64,000 nucleotides of DNA from Turneriella sp. Its GTDB lineage: Bacteria > Spirochaetota > Leptospiria > Turneriellales > Turneriellaceae. The DNA is taken from positions 124,001 through 188,000 of the forward strand of contig JABARV010000003.1 of NCBI GenBank assembly GCA_019186965.1, written 5' to 3'. Below, one piece after another: positions 38,608 through 48,212 of the stretch (the first letter of the stretch is position 1; every line of letters begins with the position of its first letter). The notes under the pieces were generated by a model that was given only the letters and a program-made list of their open reading frames with translations, was not told where the DNA came from and searched no databases. A program made the translations under genes and the position numbers.

Positions 38608-39300
38608 CTACCTGCTTCCAAAAATCGCGCTACCGATGCGCACATGCGTTGCGCCTTCTTGGATGGCAATTTTAAAGTCTCCCGACATGCCCATCGAAAG
38701 GATGTTTTCGTAAGTTAAAAAAAATTTCTGCGCTGCGATGTTTTCAGAAAGCGATCGCAAGTGAGCAAACGCTTTGCGGATGGTTTTCTCTTCGTCGGTG
38801 TGCTCTGCCATCGTCATGAGTCCCCGCACGCGGATGGCGCTCTTTTGAGCGACGTATTCACAAAGTGCGTCAAGTGCGTCGGGATGAACGCCGGATTTAT
38901 TTTCTTCGCCGCTGCAATTCACCTGAATGAGCACGTCGACACCGCTTTCGCCGTTGGGGTTTGTCGCAAAGTGCTGCGCTAATTTGTCTGCAAGTGAGAC
39001 GCGGTCGAGTGTGTGGAGGATGACCCCTTGGGGCAACAGCTTCACCTTGTTGGTCTGTAACTGCCCGATTAAATGCCAGCGTATATTTTTAGCGAGCGTA
39101 GCGTTTTTTTTCTCCACAAGCTCGGCGATGCGATTTTCACCGAAATCGACTTGCCCCAATGCAGCAAGCGCATCGACTTGGGCGACGGGGTGCGTCTTGG
39201 AAACCGCAATGAGGTGCACATCTGCGGGAGAGCGTCCACACGCCACGGTTGCCGCGTAGATTTCTTCTTTAACGCGTTGATAATTTTCGTTTAAGCTCAA
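38608..39300 (-). CDS. yggS: YggS/PLPBP family PLP homeostasis protein
   Basis: 230 aa TIM-barrel protein binding pyridoxal phosphate through Lys35 (IAVSKTHP). DFGENRIAELVEK, WHLIGQLQTNK and LSMGMSGDFKIAIQEGATHVRIGSAIFG are family signatures. Non-enzymatic PLP buffer. TTG start at 39300 overlaps the TGA of the upstream lipoprotein gene (39297-39299), so translation is coupled. Confidence 0.93.
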   Translation of the reverse strand: MSLNENYQRVKEEIYAATVACGRSPADVHLIAVSKTHPVAQVDALAALGQVDFGENRIAELVEKKNATLAKNIRWHLIGQLQTNKVKLLPQGVILHTLDRVSLADKLAQHFATNPNGESGVDVLIQVNCSGEENKSGVHPDALDALCEYVAQKSAIRVRGLMTMAEHTDEEKTIRKAFAHLRSLSENIAAQKFFLTYENILSMGMSGDFKIAIQEGATHVRIGSAIFGSR

Positions 39301-40772
39301 GGTCCTTTATACCCGGGGGTTGCAACCGTACCTTCGCTTATGTCATCAGGAGCCATATACGACGTATTGACGTTTACCGAAGCAGTAGCATAATTACTGT
39401 CACCCGTGCTTGTTGTCACCCAACCAGCGCTTGCACACGATGTCGCAGCACTTGTTATACTGTTGAGCCTCATGGATTGTTTGGGCACATTAAGTCCGCC
39501 ATTTACCCCTTTTCCCCCCCATGCGGGCGATGTACAATTTGTTAACGCTTGGATTGTTGTGCCTTGTGCGTCTTCGATGGCTAAATTGGTGCCACCAGTT
39601 GGGAGCGATATACTCGATGTGGTGTAATCAAACTGGGTAAACGCTTCTGTGGTTTTTTCTCCAATAGTATAAACACCACCCGCGGGTATTGTTGCGCATA
39701 AAGGTAGCACCAAATCACCGCCCCCCGTTGCCGCTCCTTTAATTTTCCAACCTGAAACATTGATAGCACTACCAGTGTTATTATAGAGTTCTATAAATTC
39801 ATCTTCTGTTGCAGAAACACCGGAAATACTTTTACTCCCCATCCACAAAATTTCACTGAAATAGACGCTACCGGCAACCCCTGCTGTAGGACGGCAAGTA
39901 GCAAAGGGGTCGTACCACGTCGAATAATCGGGAATGTCGTACACACTACCGGGTTTATCGTAATGCCCTTCGGCAAGCATCTTCACGTTGATTTCAATAC
40001 GCGGAGAAATAAGGTCGGGTTCAATGGGCCTCTTCCATGTTGAAGCTGTTATATCGAACCGGTCTTCGGAATCCTGTGCTGCCTTTATCGCCTTAAAGTG
40101 CACTGCAAAGTATGCATAAAAACGATCGCCATCTTTTACAGGGTGGTTTAAACTATTAAAAAGGTTATAATCCAAAATATACGACGAGGCGTATCCCCGC
40201 CCATTCGTTGCATAGCCTTGCAGCGTATACGTGGTTAAATCTTTGTTGAATTTACGGATTGGGTGCGAGTTTACTCCGCATTCGTATTTTCCATAATTAG
40301 GATTTCCTACGAAATTAATTTTACGGCACTGCCACACATCGGCATCGGGAAACCCTGGTGGATCAGCAGGTTTTGTATCGAAGGGATAACTATTCCCCTC
40401 GGCGACAAGCATCGGCAAGTACGAATTGAAATCTGCATCGTAACCAAAATACCCAGGTTCATTGGTAAATCCTAAAGCATCCACTTTTTCATTTTTAAAG
40501 ATGAGTAAATCCTCGCATTTTTGGGGATCGGATGCTGTGGTGCAGCTTAAACTATAATCTTTTTTACGATAGATATAGAGAGCGACCATGCTCTGTTCGT
40601 TAAAACGCGAATCTTTGACGATTCCCTTGTTAGTAAGGTTAGCGACAATTTGGCCTTGCGCAGTTTGCTGCAATGCGCCTTGGTTGGGCGCCTCGTCGCT
40701 TACCGAACCCGCATAACAGTTAAGGAAAAAGGTTACAGGCAAGACGCAGAAAATTTGTGCAACGCCCTTCAT
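39297..40772 (-). CDS. Lipoprotein with C-terminal lamin-tail domain
   Basis: 491 aa from ATG 40772. Signal peptide with lipidation site FFLNC (Cys19); Asn before Cys is unusual for E. coli but tolerated in spirochaete lipoboxes. The middle (about 20-300) has no domain I recognise but is Tyr/Asp-rich. About 305-430 is a lamin-tail domain: VYFSEILWMG...DEFIELYNNTGSAINVSGWKI...VLPLCATIPAGGVYTI. Probably displayed on the outer membrane. It divides a divergent region with a small membrane protein gene and shares the 28-nt motif with the 3985 locus. Confidence 0.82.
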   Translation of the reverse strand: MKGVAQIFCVLPVTFFLNCYAGSVSDEAPNQGALQQTAQGQIVANLTNKGIVKDSRFNEQSMVALYIYRKKDYSLSCTTASDPQKCEDLLIFKNEKVDALGFTNEPGYFGYDADFNSYLPMLVAEGNSYPFDTKPADPPGFPDADVWQCRKINFVGNPNYGKYECGVNSHPIRKFNKDLTTYTLQGYATNGRGYASSYILDYNLFNSLNHPVKDGDRFYAYFAVHFKAIKAAQDSEDRFDITASTWKRPIEPDLISPRIEINVKMLAEGHYDKPGSVYDIPDYSTWYDPFATCRPTAGVAGSVYFSEILWMGSKSISGVSATEDEFIELYNNTGSAINVSGWKIKGAATGGGDLVLPLCATIPAGGVYTIGEKTTEAFTQFDYTTSSISLPTGGTNLAIEDAQGTTIQALTNCTSPAWGGKGVNGGLNVPKQSMRLNSITSAATSCASAGWVTTSTGDSNYATASVNVNTSYMAPDDISEGTVATPGYKGP

Positions 40773-40841
40773 CGGTTCAATGGTACCTACCACGACGGTT
40801 TGGCAAGCGTTTTCATAAGTATAAATTAGTTAGGTTCCTGT

Positions 40842-40869
40842 GTGACCAGGCCGGAACTCGCTGAGGCAA
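40842..40869 (+). promoter_or_regulatory. 28-nt motif shared with 3985-4012, in a divergent promoter region
   Basis: Same core (40851-40869) and orientation as the copy at 3985-4012. It lies 69 nt before the lipoprotein start (minus) and 126 nt before the small membrane protein start (plus). The conserved spacing on both sides argues for regulation rather than chance. Confidence 0.5.
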
Positions 40870-40995
40870 ATTTTCCGCACATTTTGAGTCGCTATTTTGG
40901 CTTCGCGAGTTTCGGCCTACCCACGAGGCTGCGCAAGTTGGCGCATGAGGCTCTAAAGCAATTGACGCGCCGTTTAGAGAGCATTAAAAGGCAGC

Positions 40996-41211
40996 ATGGC
41001 AAACACACCGCAAAAAAAACCATTAATCGATAAAATTCTTCTCATTGGCGCGTTCGTAACTTTTATCGTCATAACCGTACTTTTCTCTCCCATGCTGCTT
41101 ATGGCAGTACTTCTTGCGGCGCTCCCAATGGTTGTTATGGTAATCCTCATTACCCCAACTATCCACCTCAACGTTCTCGAGCGGCAAACCGAAGCAAACC
41201 GCGAGAAGTAA
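40996..41211 (+). CDS. Small membrane protein of unknown function
   Basis: 71 aa. Charged N-terminus, then two closely spaced hydrophobic segments (about 13-35 and 36-55) that could form a helical hairpin, then a charged end (LERQTEANREK). AAAGGCAG precedes the ATG. I do not recognise a family. It lies 29 nt before ribB on the same strand and may be co-transcribed. Confidence 0.6.
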   Translation: MANTPQKKPLIDKILLIGAFVTFIVITVLFSPMLLMAVLLAALPMVVMVILITPTIHLNVLERQTEANREK

Positions 41212-41240
41212 TCTACGCCGCTTGGCGCGCTCGCGCGTTC

Positions 41241-42341
41241 ATGCTAAAGAGTATCACTAAATTTCCACTGCGCCGCAAAGGTATATCTGGGGTTGTCGAC
41301 GTCCCCACGGCGCTTAAAGAATTCAAAGCAGGGAAAATGCTCATCGTTACCGATTCAGAAGATCGCGAAAACGAGGGCGACCTTGTAATCTCTGCCGACG
41401 ATACAACCGCAGAAACCGTCAACTTTATGGCAAAGTTTGGGCGTGGGCTCATCTGTGTTCCCGTAACTGCGGACAAAGCACAAACCCTCCATTTTGAACC
41501 GATGGTGAAGCATAACGAAGATACGCGCAAAACCGCGTTTACAGTGTCTGTCGATGCAAAAGAAAAAACTTCCACAGGAATTTCTGCACACGATCGTTTT
41601 TATACAATAAAAAAAATTGCAGACCCTTCGTCGCGTGCATCAGACTTTATGCGCCCAGGGCATATTTTTCCGCTAGTTGCAGTCTCAGGCGGAGTGCTTG
41701 TACGCGCAGGGCATACAGAAGCATCGGTAGACTTATGCCGTTTAACACAAAAAAATCCCGTCGGCGTTATATGTGAAATTATGAAAGACGACGGTACCAT
41801 GGCGCGGATGCCCGACCTCATTAAATTTTCACGAGAGCATGGTTTGCCAATCCTTACCATCGAAGCTTTAATCGAGTACCGCCGTAAAAGCGAACAAACA
41901 ATTTCTTTCTCGCACAAGGCAAAACTTAAAACCAAGTGGGGCGATTTTACTGCGTACTATTTTAATTCTGCTATTGACGATAATGTCCACTTAGCCCTTA
42001 CACGGGGAAAAATAGAAGGAGCATCCCCTATTCTTGTGCGAGTCCACCGCGAAGATGTACTCGCAGATGTTTTTGGTATTGTACCACGCAAAAATTATAT
42101 GCGTATTGACGATGCAATGATAGCTCTTTCAAAATCAAAGCGCGGTGTGTTTCTTTTTTTGGGACAAAAATCCTCACAGGTAATTCCCGAAAACGACAGG
42201 ACTCTACGCGAATACGGGATTGGCGCACAAATTCTAACACACTTAGGTATCAAAAAAATTAAACTACTTACGCGCAACCCACGCCGCGTTGTGGGGCTTG
42301 AAGCTTTTGGCCTTGAAATTGTAGAAACGTCAGCAGAGTAA
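41241..42341 (+). CDS. ribB: 3,4-dihydroxy-2-butanone-4-phosphate synthase with degenerate GTP cyclohydrolase II domain
   Basis: 366 aa. Residues about 15-220 form an intact RibB domain: DSEDRENEGDLVISAD, DFMRPGHIFPLVA, GHTEASVDLCRLT. Residues 225-366 follow the RibA fold (HLALTRGKIEG, RVHREDVLADVFG, GIGAQILTHLGIKKIKLLTRNP), but the three zinc cysteines and the catalytic GRGIGL-type loop are missing. So only the RibB activity of riboflavin synthesis is expected; the second half may be structural. Confidence 0.9.
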   Translation: MLKSITKFPLRRKGISGVVDVPTALKEFKAGKMLIVTDSEDRENEGDLVISADDTTAETVNFMAKFGRGLICVPVTADKAQTLHFEPMVKHNEDTRKTAFTVSVDAKEKTSTGISAHDRFYTIKKIADPSSRASDFMRPGHIFPLVAVSGGVLVRAGHTEASVDLCRLTQKNPVGVICEIMKDDGTMARMPDLIKFSREHGLPILTIEALIEYRRKSEQTISFSHKAKLKTKWGDFTAYYFNSAIDDNVHLALTRGKIEGASPILVRVHREDVLADVFGIVPRKNYMRIDDAMIALSKSKRGVFLFLGQKSSQVIPENDRTLREYGIGAQILTHLGIKKIKLLTRNPRRVVGLEAFGLEIVETSAE

Positions 42342-42342
42342 T

Positions 42343-43236
42343 TTGTCTACTCCACCTAAAAACGCCAAAAAGATACTTACAACATACATGCGGATGATTA
42401 AGTTCTCGCATACACTTTTTGCCCTTCCCTTTGCGCTTGCTGCAGTTGTTGTTATTTATACGCGCTACCCCAACCTTGTTTCACTCCCGTACACCAAAAT
42501 ACTTTGGATACTTGCTGCATTTACGGGGATGCGTAGCTTTGCAATGGCAGTAAACCGTATTGCCGACAGGGCTATCGACGCAAAAAATCCACGCACGCAA
42601 AATAGAGAAATTCCTGTAGGAGCTTTGTCGGTAAAAGCTGTAGCAGTTTTTGCATTTATTTCTCTGGGAGTTTTGTGCATAAGCGCGTACATGCTTTCTC
42701 CCCTTGCTGCGTATCTTGCGCTTCCAGCGGCAATTGCCGTTGCGTTTTATAGTTATACAAAAAGGTTTACTTGGCTTTGCCATTTTTGGTTGGGCTTTGC
42801 CATTGGGATGGCTCCCTTAGCGGTCTATATTGCACTTATCGCAGATATACGCATTGAAGCAATTTTGATGGGCGCGTCTTTAGCATTTTATATCGCGGGT
42901 TTCGATATTTTGTATGCGTTACAAGACATTGCTTTCGATAAGGAAAACGGTGTTTACTCAATTCCCGCTCGCTTTGGCATCCACGGCGCTATGTGGATTT
43001 CACGTGTGTCGCACTCCATTTCACTTTTTTTTATTGGATTACTTATTTATTTTTTACACTTAAATTTTTTTGCATGGATATTTTTTATTTTACTTACGGG
43101 ACTTTTCGTGACAGAACATTTACTTGTGGGTTCTGCTAAAAATCCCCTCTTCCATAAAATTCCCGTAGCTTTCTTTCACGTGAATTCAGCATTCAGCTTC
43201 GTTTTTTTAAGCACCATTGCGGTTGGAATATTTTAG
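42343..43236 (+). CDS. UbiA-family prenyltransferase, MqnP/UbiA-like
   Basis: 297 aa, eight or nine TM helices. First Asp-rich motif NRIADRAIDAKNPRT and second DILYALQDIAFDKENG are those of quinone prenyltransferases; the text is closest to MqnP of the futalosine menaquinone route, though UbiA is possible. It attaches an isoprenoid to an aromatic acid in the inner membrane. TTG start one base after the ribB stop region implies co-translation with ribB. Confidence 0.88.
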   Translation: MSTPPKNAKKILTTYMRMIKFSHTLFALPFALAAVVVIYTRYPNLVSLPYTKILWILAAFTGMRSFAMAVNRIADRAIDAKNPRTQNREIPVGALSVKAVAVFAFISLGVLCISAYMLSPLAAYLALPAAIAVAFYSYTKRFTWLCHFWLGFAIGMAPLAVYIALIADIRIEAILMGASLAFYIAGFDILYALQDIAFDKENGVYSIPARFGIHGAMWISRVSHSISLFFIGLLIYFLHLNFFAWIFFILLTGLFVTEHLLVGSAKNPLFHKIPVAFFHVNSAFSFVFLSTIAVGIF

Positions 43237-43294
43237 CCGCGCCTTATATAACGAACTATTCTCGTTGCCTTAATACACAACGTTAGCGTATTTT

Positions 43295-44983
43295 CTACCG
43301 CGAGCGCGTAGATTTCTTTTTATGTTTTTTTTGCATAGCGCGAGCGGCTTTTTTATTAGTTTTTAGCAACTCGAACGCTAAACTATCTTCTAATAGCGTA
43401 ATTTTTAACGGCACAACAGATGGCAATGCGTCTTTATAATGTTCAATAATTTCTTGGAATTTAAAACGGGCGGTAAGCGCGTCTTTACGTTTACGCAAAA
43501 CTTTGATCTCGAGTTGAAATCCCTCAAACGCTGAAATTGCGGCGTCTTCATTAGGAAATTTTTTTGTATCGATAAGCTGAATTGAAGACACGCCCTTTTT
43601 TATCTTCGCTTTTTTAAAAGAATTTTCCGACGGCAAAAGGCGGTACTCAAACCGAGGGGATATCCTCTTTTTATTCTTAGTTAAGAAAAAGAGGCGTGCA
43701 TTGACTGCCTTTGGAATTGTGGTATTGCGTACCAAATGGATATCGTATTTAAACGTATTTCTTTCTGTGGGTTTACTCGTGTCGACTGTTTGCGAAAAAT
43801 TTCGATAACCTTTCTGTTCAAGGGTTATCGTATGCGTTTTATAACTTAAAATAGGTACTTTAAAATATCCGTCGTCTTTAGTTTCCACTTCTTGGCTTTG
43901 TTCGCCTCCTTTCAAAAGAAAACGCGTAGAAATTGTTTTTGTACTTTCTCCCGAATATACTGTGCCTTCAAAATTTAAACGCAAGAGGGGGCGCGCAAAA
44001 TCGGGAACGTTAGCATAATAAATGTCAAAAGTACCAAAGCCTTCTGGACGGTTCGAGGCAAAATACATACGCTTTCCCGAACTAATAACCGTTGGGTACT
44101 CATCGTCAAATTCGCAGTTGAAAGGCTTTCCCAAATTTACGGGAGAAATCCACCCTTCGGCAAGGATCGCAGGAGTTTCGGGATTTTTTAGCCTTGCGCT
44201 AGATTGCGTAAAATAAATATCGTAACCGCCTACGCCCCCCTCTTTATTCGAAGAAAAATAGAGCGTAGTACCGTCGCTGTGGATTGAGGGTGTTACTTCG
44301 GAATCTTTCGTATTGATTCCTTCGGCATTTTGTGGCACTCCCCATTTACCTTTTTCTTCGTCGCGTACGCTTAACCAAATATCGTCGCCGCCTTTACCGC
44401 CCGGGCGGTCTGAGGAAAAAAACAAAAATTTTCCGTCTTCAGAAATGGAAGGCATACGGTCGTGGTAATCGGTGTTGAGCTCTTCCACAGGAACTGGTTC
44501 AATCCACTTTCCTTCGCGCCAAATAGTATAATAAATATTGGTAAGTTTAGGCCCAAGCCTTTTTCCCTCGGCAAATGAGGAAAAATACATCTCGAATTCT
44601 CCCGTAGGCAAACGGCGCAGCGTTGGATGCCCATCGAGGCGTATTGAATTTATAGGGAAACCGACATTTGCCGCAATAGCAAATTCGGGTAAATCGTTAT
44701 ACATATCTTTGGCGGAATTTTTAGCATACCACAAATCGAAATCCCCCGAAGGCCCTGCAACTGGCTCGCGGTTTGTTTGGAAAAAAAGAAATTTTTCATC
44801 GGGAGTAATAAAAGGCGTATACTCGTTATTGGGTGAATTAATCCCCTTGCCCAAATTTGTTACCGCTGCAATTTCTGGAGGGGTAATGGGGTACGAAGAA
44901 GGTAGAGCATACACTCCTTTTGCGAGTAGAAGAAGTAAAAAACTACGAAAAATTATACTGAACACTTGTTCACCTTTAACCAA
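43295..44983 (-). CDS. Exported PD40 beta-propeller protein
   Basis: 562 aa. Signal peptide with likely cleavage after VYA (about residue 26). Repeated PD40/TolB-like blades: FITPDEKFLFFQTNR, SISEDGKFLFFSSDRPGGKGGDDIW, SIHSDGTTLYFSSNKEGGVGGYDIYF, VISSGKRMYFASNRPEGFGTFDIYYA. A carboxypeptidase-regulatory-like beta domain (about 345-415) follows, then a basic C-terminal tail. Likely periplasmic or outer-membrane-associated scaffold. No OmpA domain. It is downstream of the exporter gene on the same strand. Confidence 0.8.
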   Translation of the reverse strand: MVKGEQVFSIIFRSFLLLLLAKGVYALPSSYPITPPEIAAVTNLGKGINSPNNEYTPFITPDEKFLFFQTNREPVAGPSGDFDLWYAKNSAKDMYNDLPEFAIAANVGFPINSIRLDGHPTLRRLPTGEFEMYFSSFAEGKRLGPKLTNIYYTIWREGKWIEPVPVEELNTDYHDRMPSISEDGKFLFFSSDRPGGKGGDDIWLSVRDEEKGKWGVPQNAEGINTKDSEVTPSIHSDGTTLYFSSNKEGGVGGYDIYFTQSSARLKNPETPAILAEGWISPVNLGKPFNCEFDDEYPTVISSGKRMYFASNRPEGFGTFDIYYANVPDFARPLLRLNFEGTVYSGESTKTISTRFLLKGGEQSQEVETKDDGYFKVPILSYKTHTITLEQKGYRNFSQTVDTSKPTERNTFKYDIHLVRNTTIPKAVNARLFFLTKNKKRISPRFEYRLLPSENSFKKAKIKKGVSSIQLIDTKKFPNEDAAISAFEGFQLEIKVLRKRKDALTARFKFQEIIEHYKDALPSVVPLKITLLEDSLAFELLKTNKKAARAMQKKHKKKSTRSR

Positions 44984-45015
44984 GAATAAAAAGTTAAATA
45001 AACCGCCAACAATGT

Positions 45016-46995
45016 TTAATCCTTAAACTGCATATCAAAGAGTTTTTTATAATCTCCTTTCTTCTTTAGTAGCGCCCGGTGTGTCCCCCGCTCGACGATG
45101 CGCCCATCCTTGAGCACCAAAATCATATCTGCGTTATAAATCGTCGAAAGCCGGTGTGCAATTACAATCGTGGTGCGGTTTTTCATAAGCTTTTCTAAAG
45201 CACGCTGGACAAGGCGTTCCGACTCGGTATCCAGTGCACTTGTTGCTTCGTCTAAAATAAGTATTTCTGGATTTTTAAGGAGCGCCCGCGCAATAGAAAG
45301 GCGCTGCCTTTGTCCACCAGAGAGCATAAGTCCCCTTTCCCCAACTACGGTATCGTATCCTTTGGGTAAAAGGCTGATGTATTCATGTGCATAAGCCATT
45401 TTCGACGCTTTTAAAATATCCGAATCTGAAATATCGGTACGCCCGTACGATATATTCTCTCGCACCGTACCGTTAAAGAGGAAAATATCCTGAGTAACCA
45501 TTCCTACTTTGTCGCGCAAGTCCGCAATTTTTGCATCACGGATGTCTATTCCATCGAATAAAATTTTTCCTTCTGTGGGGTCGTAAAAGCGCAAGGTTAA
45601 ATCTGCCAATGTCGATTTACCCGCACCCGAATGCCCCACGAGCGCAACGGTCGAACCAATTTTTGCTTTAAAATTTATGCCGTGTAAAACTTTTTTTTCC
45701 GTATTGGGGTACGAAAAACTTACATGAGAAAATTCAATTTCTTTTTTAAGCACGGGAAGTTTAACCGGTTGAGGTGGATCTTCGATTTCGCCTTTCATGT
45801 CGATAATTTCAAAAACCCTTTCACCAGAAGCAATCGCCCTCTGTACCAAGTTAAACCACGTTGCCATCTGCTTAATGGGGCTTAATAAAATCATGAGTGT
45901 AAAAACGAACGTAAAAAAACTGCCCGATGTCATTTCGCCGCCAATAATTAAATTACCGCCATAAACAATAAGCCCTACAACAATAAACGACGTCGCCAGC
46001 TCAACAAGCGCAGGACCCAACTGGTGCGACACCCTGTTCCTAAAATTTTGTGTGTAAAGGTTATGGTTAATTACTTCAAACCCCTTGGTTTGGTAATCTT
46101 CCATTGTAAACGCACGGATAACACGAATCCCCGAAATAACTTCTTGTAAATGCCCGTTTAAATCGGCAAGCCCAGTTTGTTCGTTTCGCGTAATGCGCCG
46201 AATTTTTCCTGAAAAATAACTTACGGGTAAAAGAATAATGGGAACCCCCACCATGGTAATGAGTAAAAGCTTGGCGCTAATAAGGTACAAAATAAAAATG
46301 TGCGTAATAATAATAAAAAAATTATTGATGGAAAGCCTAAGCTCAATCGATGTCGCTTCTGAAAGCGTTGTCACATCGTTGATGATACGGCTCATAAGGA
46401 CGCCTGTTTTCTCGCGTACAAAATACGAAAGAGGTAAACGCATCATGCTTTTATAAAGTGCACGGCGGATATCCATCACAGAAAGAAGCCCCGTTGCAGT
46501 AAGAAAAAAAACTGTGCCAAAATCAAAAATAAGCCGCAATAAAAAAATAGGAATAACGGCAATCCCCACGTATTTAAGAATCATAGGCGCAGGGAGTGTA
46601 ATCAAGGCGCTATTGACTGCGAGTTTTTTTTCTCCAACAAAAAGAGAAAAAGTATTTTGTACAGCCGTCGTTTGTTTACGGATTGCTTCTTCTGTCCAAT
46701 TTTTTTCTGCGAGGTAGTAATCGGGCGCAGGATGCTTTGCAAAAAGCGCTTTTAATTCATTTCCACGGTGCGAAGCAACCAACGCGTCTATTTCTTTTTG
46801 TTCAAAATGCAACTGGAATGGTTTTGTGGAACCTGTCTCGATAACATCAAAAATGGGTTTAAGCGAAGTTAGGCTAAGTCCGTTAAAGACCGAAAGCATT
46901 ACCGACATAAAAAGCCCCAATACAAAACGCATACGGTAGGGCTTTGCATAAGACAAGATGCGTAGGTACGCGTTACGCTTTTTTTCACGGGGCAT
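45016..46995 (-). CDS. MsbA-like ABC exporter with large extra periplasmic loop
   Basis: 659 aa half-transporter: TM domain plus ATPase. Walker A GHSGAGKST, signature LSGGQRQRLSIARALL, Walker B ILILDEATSALD, H-loop IAHRLST are complete. Between TM1 (about 22-45) and TM2 (about 140-165) there are roughly 90 residues, far longer than the short loop in E. coli MsbA, predicted to be periplasmic. Likely exports a lipid or lipid-linked sugar such as lipid A core. No LPS gene is adjacent, so the substrate is inferred. Confidence 0.88.
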   Translation of the reverse strand: MPREKKRNAYLRILSYAKPYRMRFVLGLFMSVMLSVFNGLSLTSLKPIFDVIETGSTKPFQLHFEQKEIDALVASHRGNELKALFAKHPAPDYYLAEKNWTEEAIRKQTTAVQNTFSLFVGEKKLAVNSALITLPAPMILKYVGIAVIPIFLLRLIFDFGTVFFLTATGLLSVMDIRRALYKSMMRLPLSYFVREKTGVLMSRIINDVTTLSEATSIELRLSINNFFIIITHIFILYLISAKLLLITMVGVPIILLPVSYFSGKIRRITRNEQTGLADLNGHLQEVISGIRVIRAFTMEDYQTKGFEVINHNLYTQNFRNRVSHQLGPALVELATSFIVVGLIVYGGNLIIGGEMTSGSFFTFVFTLMILLSPIKQMATWFNLVQRAIASGERVFEIIDMKGEIEDPPQPVKLPVLKKEIEFSHVSFSYPNTEKKVLHGINFKAKIGSTVALVGHSGAGKSTLADLTLRFYDPTEGKILFDGIDIRDAKIADLRDKVGMVTQDIFLFNGTVRENISYGRTDISDSDILKASKMAYAHEYISLLPKGYDTVVGERGLMLSGGQRQRLSIARALLKNPEILILDEATSALDTESERLVQRALEKLMKNRTTIVIAHRLSTIYNADMILVLKDGRIVERGTHRALLKKKGDYKKLFDMQFKD

Positions 46996-47051
46996 GTGTA
47001 ATAACCAAATCGCCTATTTTAAACATGGTGTAAACGAGGAGCCTGTGGCTC

Positions 47052-48212
47052 TTACAAACCATGCCTGCGTGAGAGCCGAGTGCGCTCGCTCGACAGCAAT
47101 TCTACCTCGTGGAGGGTTGTTTGGAAATTATGCCTACGCAACGAAGCAACAACGCTCACAAGGTACTGCGCGGCCGGCAAGCTAACAGTTACCGAAGTTC
47201 CAACGCCGCGCTCGCTTTCAAAACGGAAGCGCCCCCTGTTTGCTTTCACAAGCTCGCGTACAATTTCTAAACCATACCCATGCGATGAAAAATTCCACGG
47301 CCTACGGTCTTTCACCTTTTCTGTATTTGGCATTTGCCCAAGTCCTGTATCTTGTATTTTGAGCTCGATGCGGTTCCCTTTTACAGCAAGAGACACCAAC
47401 GCCATCCCTCCGGGGATATTATGTTTAATCGCATTATTTAAAAGATTATTTAAAATTTTCTCCATCTGCACGGGGTCAAATTCAGCGGGAATATCTGGAG
47501 TAATTTCTTGTTTAAGCGCCAACCCGTAACTTTCAAAAATAATCGTGTAAAGTTCTACAATTTGCGTAACAAACGTCGAAAAATTATACGGCACTAAAGT
47601 GGCTCGGCGTTTTTTTGTCATTAAACGCGCCGCGTCTAAAGTTTGTCCCGCAGTGCGTAAAGTCGAATAAATTGCCGTGCGTATAGTATCTAACCGTAAA
47701 CGCAGCCGTGCGGGAATTTCATCATCGCTGAGGACTAAATGTTCTAAACTTGCAATAAGCGTAGAAAATGGCGTTTTAAGGTCGTGCGAATATTTTCCAA
47801 AAAGGTCTAATTTTTTTTCAAATTTTTGTTTCTCTTTAGCTTTCATCAATGTGTAGCGGCGTTTTGCCAATTTATCTTGGCTTTCGGCAAGTAAGCTAAG
47901 CCTTTTAAGTTTAGCAGCCGTATCCAATGCATCAAGTTTTAGGCAAAGCGCTGGATAAATTTGGCTGATAAACTCTTTCGCTTTTTTTTTATTACCTTGA
48001 ATACGTAACGCAATCCTTGAATGTTTATGTAAGCAAAAAAAGCCTTTAATGTGGGTTAGAACCTTGTCCTCTGTGGCATAATGCCAAAGCCCCATTGCAT
48101 CTGCAATTGCTACCTCTTCTAAAGAAAATTTTGTGCGGCAATACCTAAATATAACTTGGGAAAACTCTCTATACGTTTGCGCTCGGCTAATTTTTGCGAT
48201 AAATTTTTTCAT
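47052..48212 (-). CDS. Soluble orphan sensor histidine kinase
   Basis: 386 aa with no TM segment. Residues 1-100 may be a divergent GAF-like input domain; a helical linker follows (100-140). His143 in YSHDLKTP is the phosphorylation site; NLLNNAIKHN (256-265), DTGLGQ (288-293) and HGYGLEIVRELV (311-322) are the N, G1 and G2 boxes. A 35-residue C-terminal extension follows the ATPase domain. Its ATG overlaps the mfd stop (TAATG). No response regulator is adjacent. Confidence 0.88.
   Translation of the reverse strand: MKKFIAKISRAQTYREFSQVIFRYCRTKFSLEEVAIADAMGLWHYATEDKVLTHIKGFFCLHKHSRIALRIQGNKKKAKEFISQIYPALCLKLDALDTAAKLKRLSLLAESQDKLAKRRYTLMKAKEKQKFEKKLDLFGKYSHDLKTPFSTLIASLEHLVLSDDEIPARLRLRLDTIRTAIYSTLRTAGQTLDAARLMTKKRRATLVPYNFSTFVTQIVELYTIIFESYGLALKQEITPDIPAEFDPVQMEKILNNLLNNAIKHNIPGGMALVSLAVKGNRIELKIQDTGLGQMPNTEKVKDRRPWNFSSHGYGLEIVRELVKANRGRFRFESERGVGTSVTVSLPAAQYLVSVVASLRRHNFQTTLHEVELLSSERTRLSRRHGL

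Noticed and set aside
41890-42341. Active GTP cyclohydrolase II (full RibBA)
   Set aside because: The zinc cysteines and the catalytic loop are missing.
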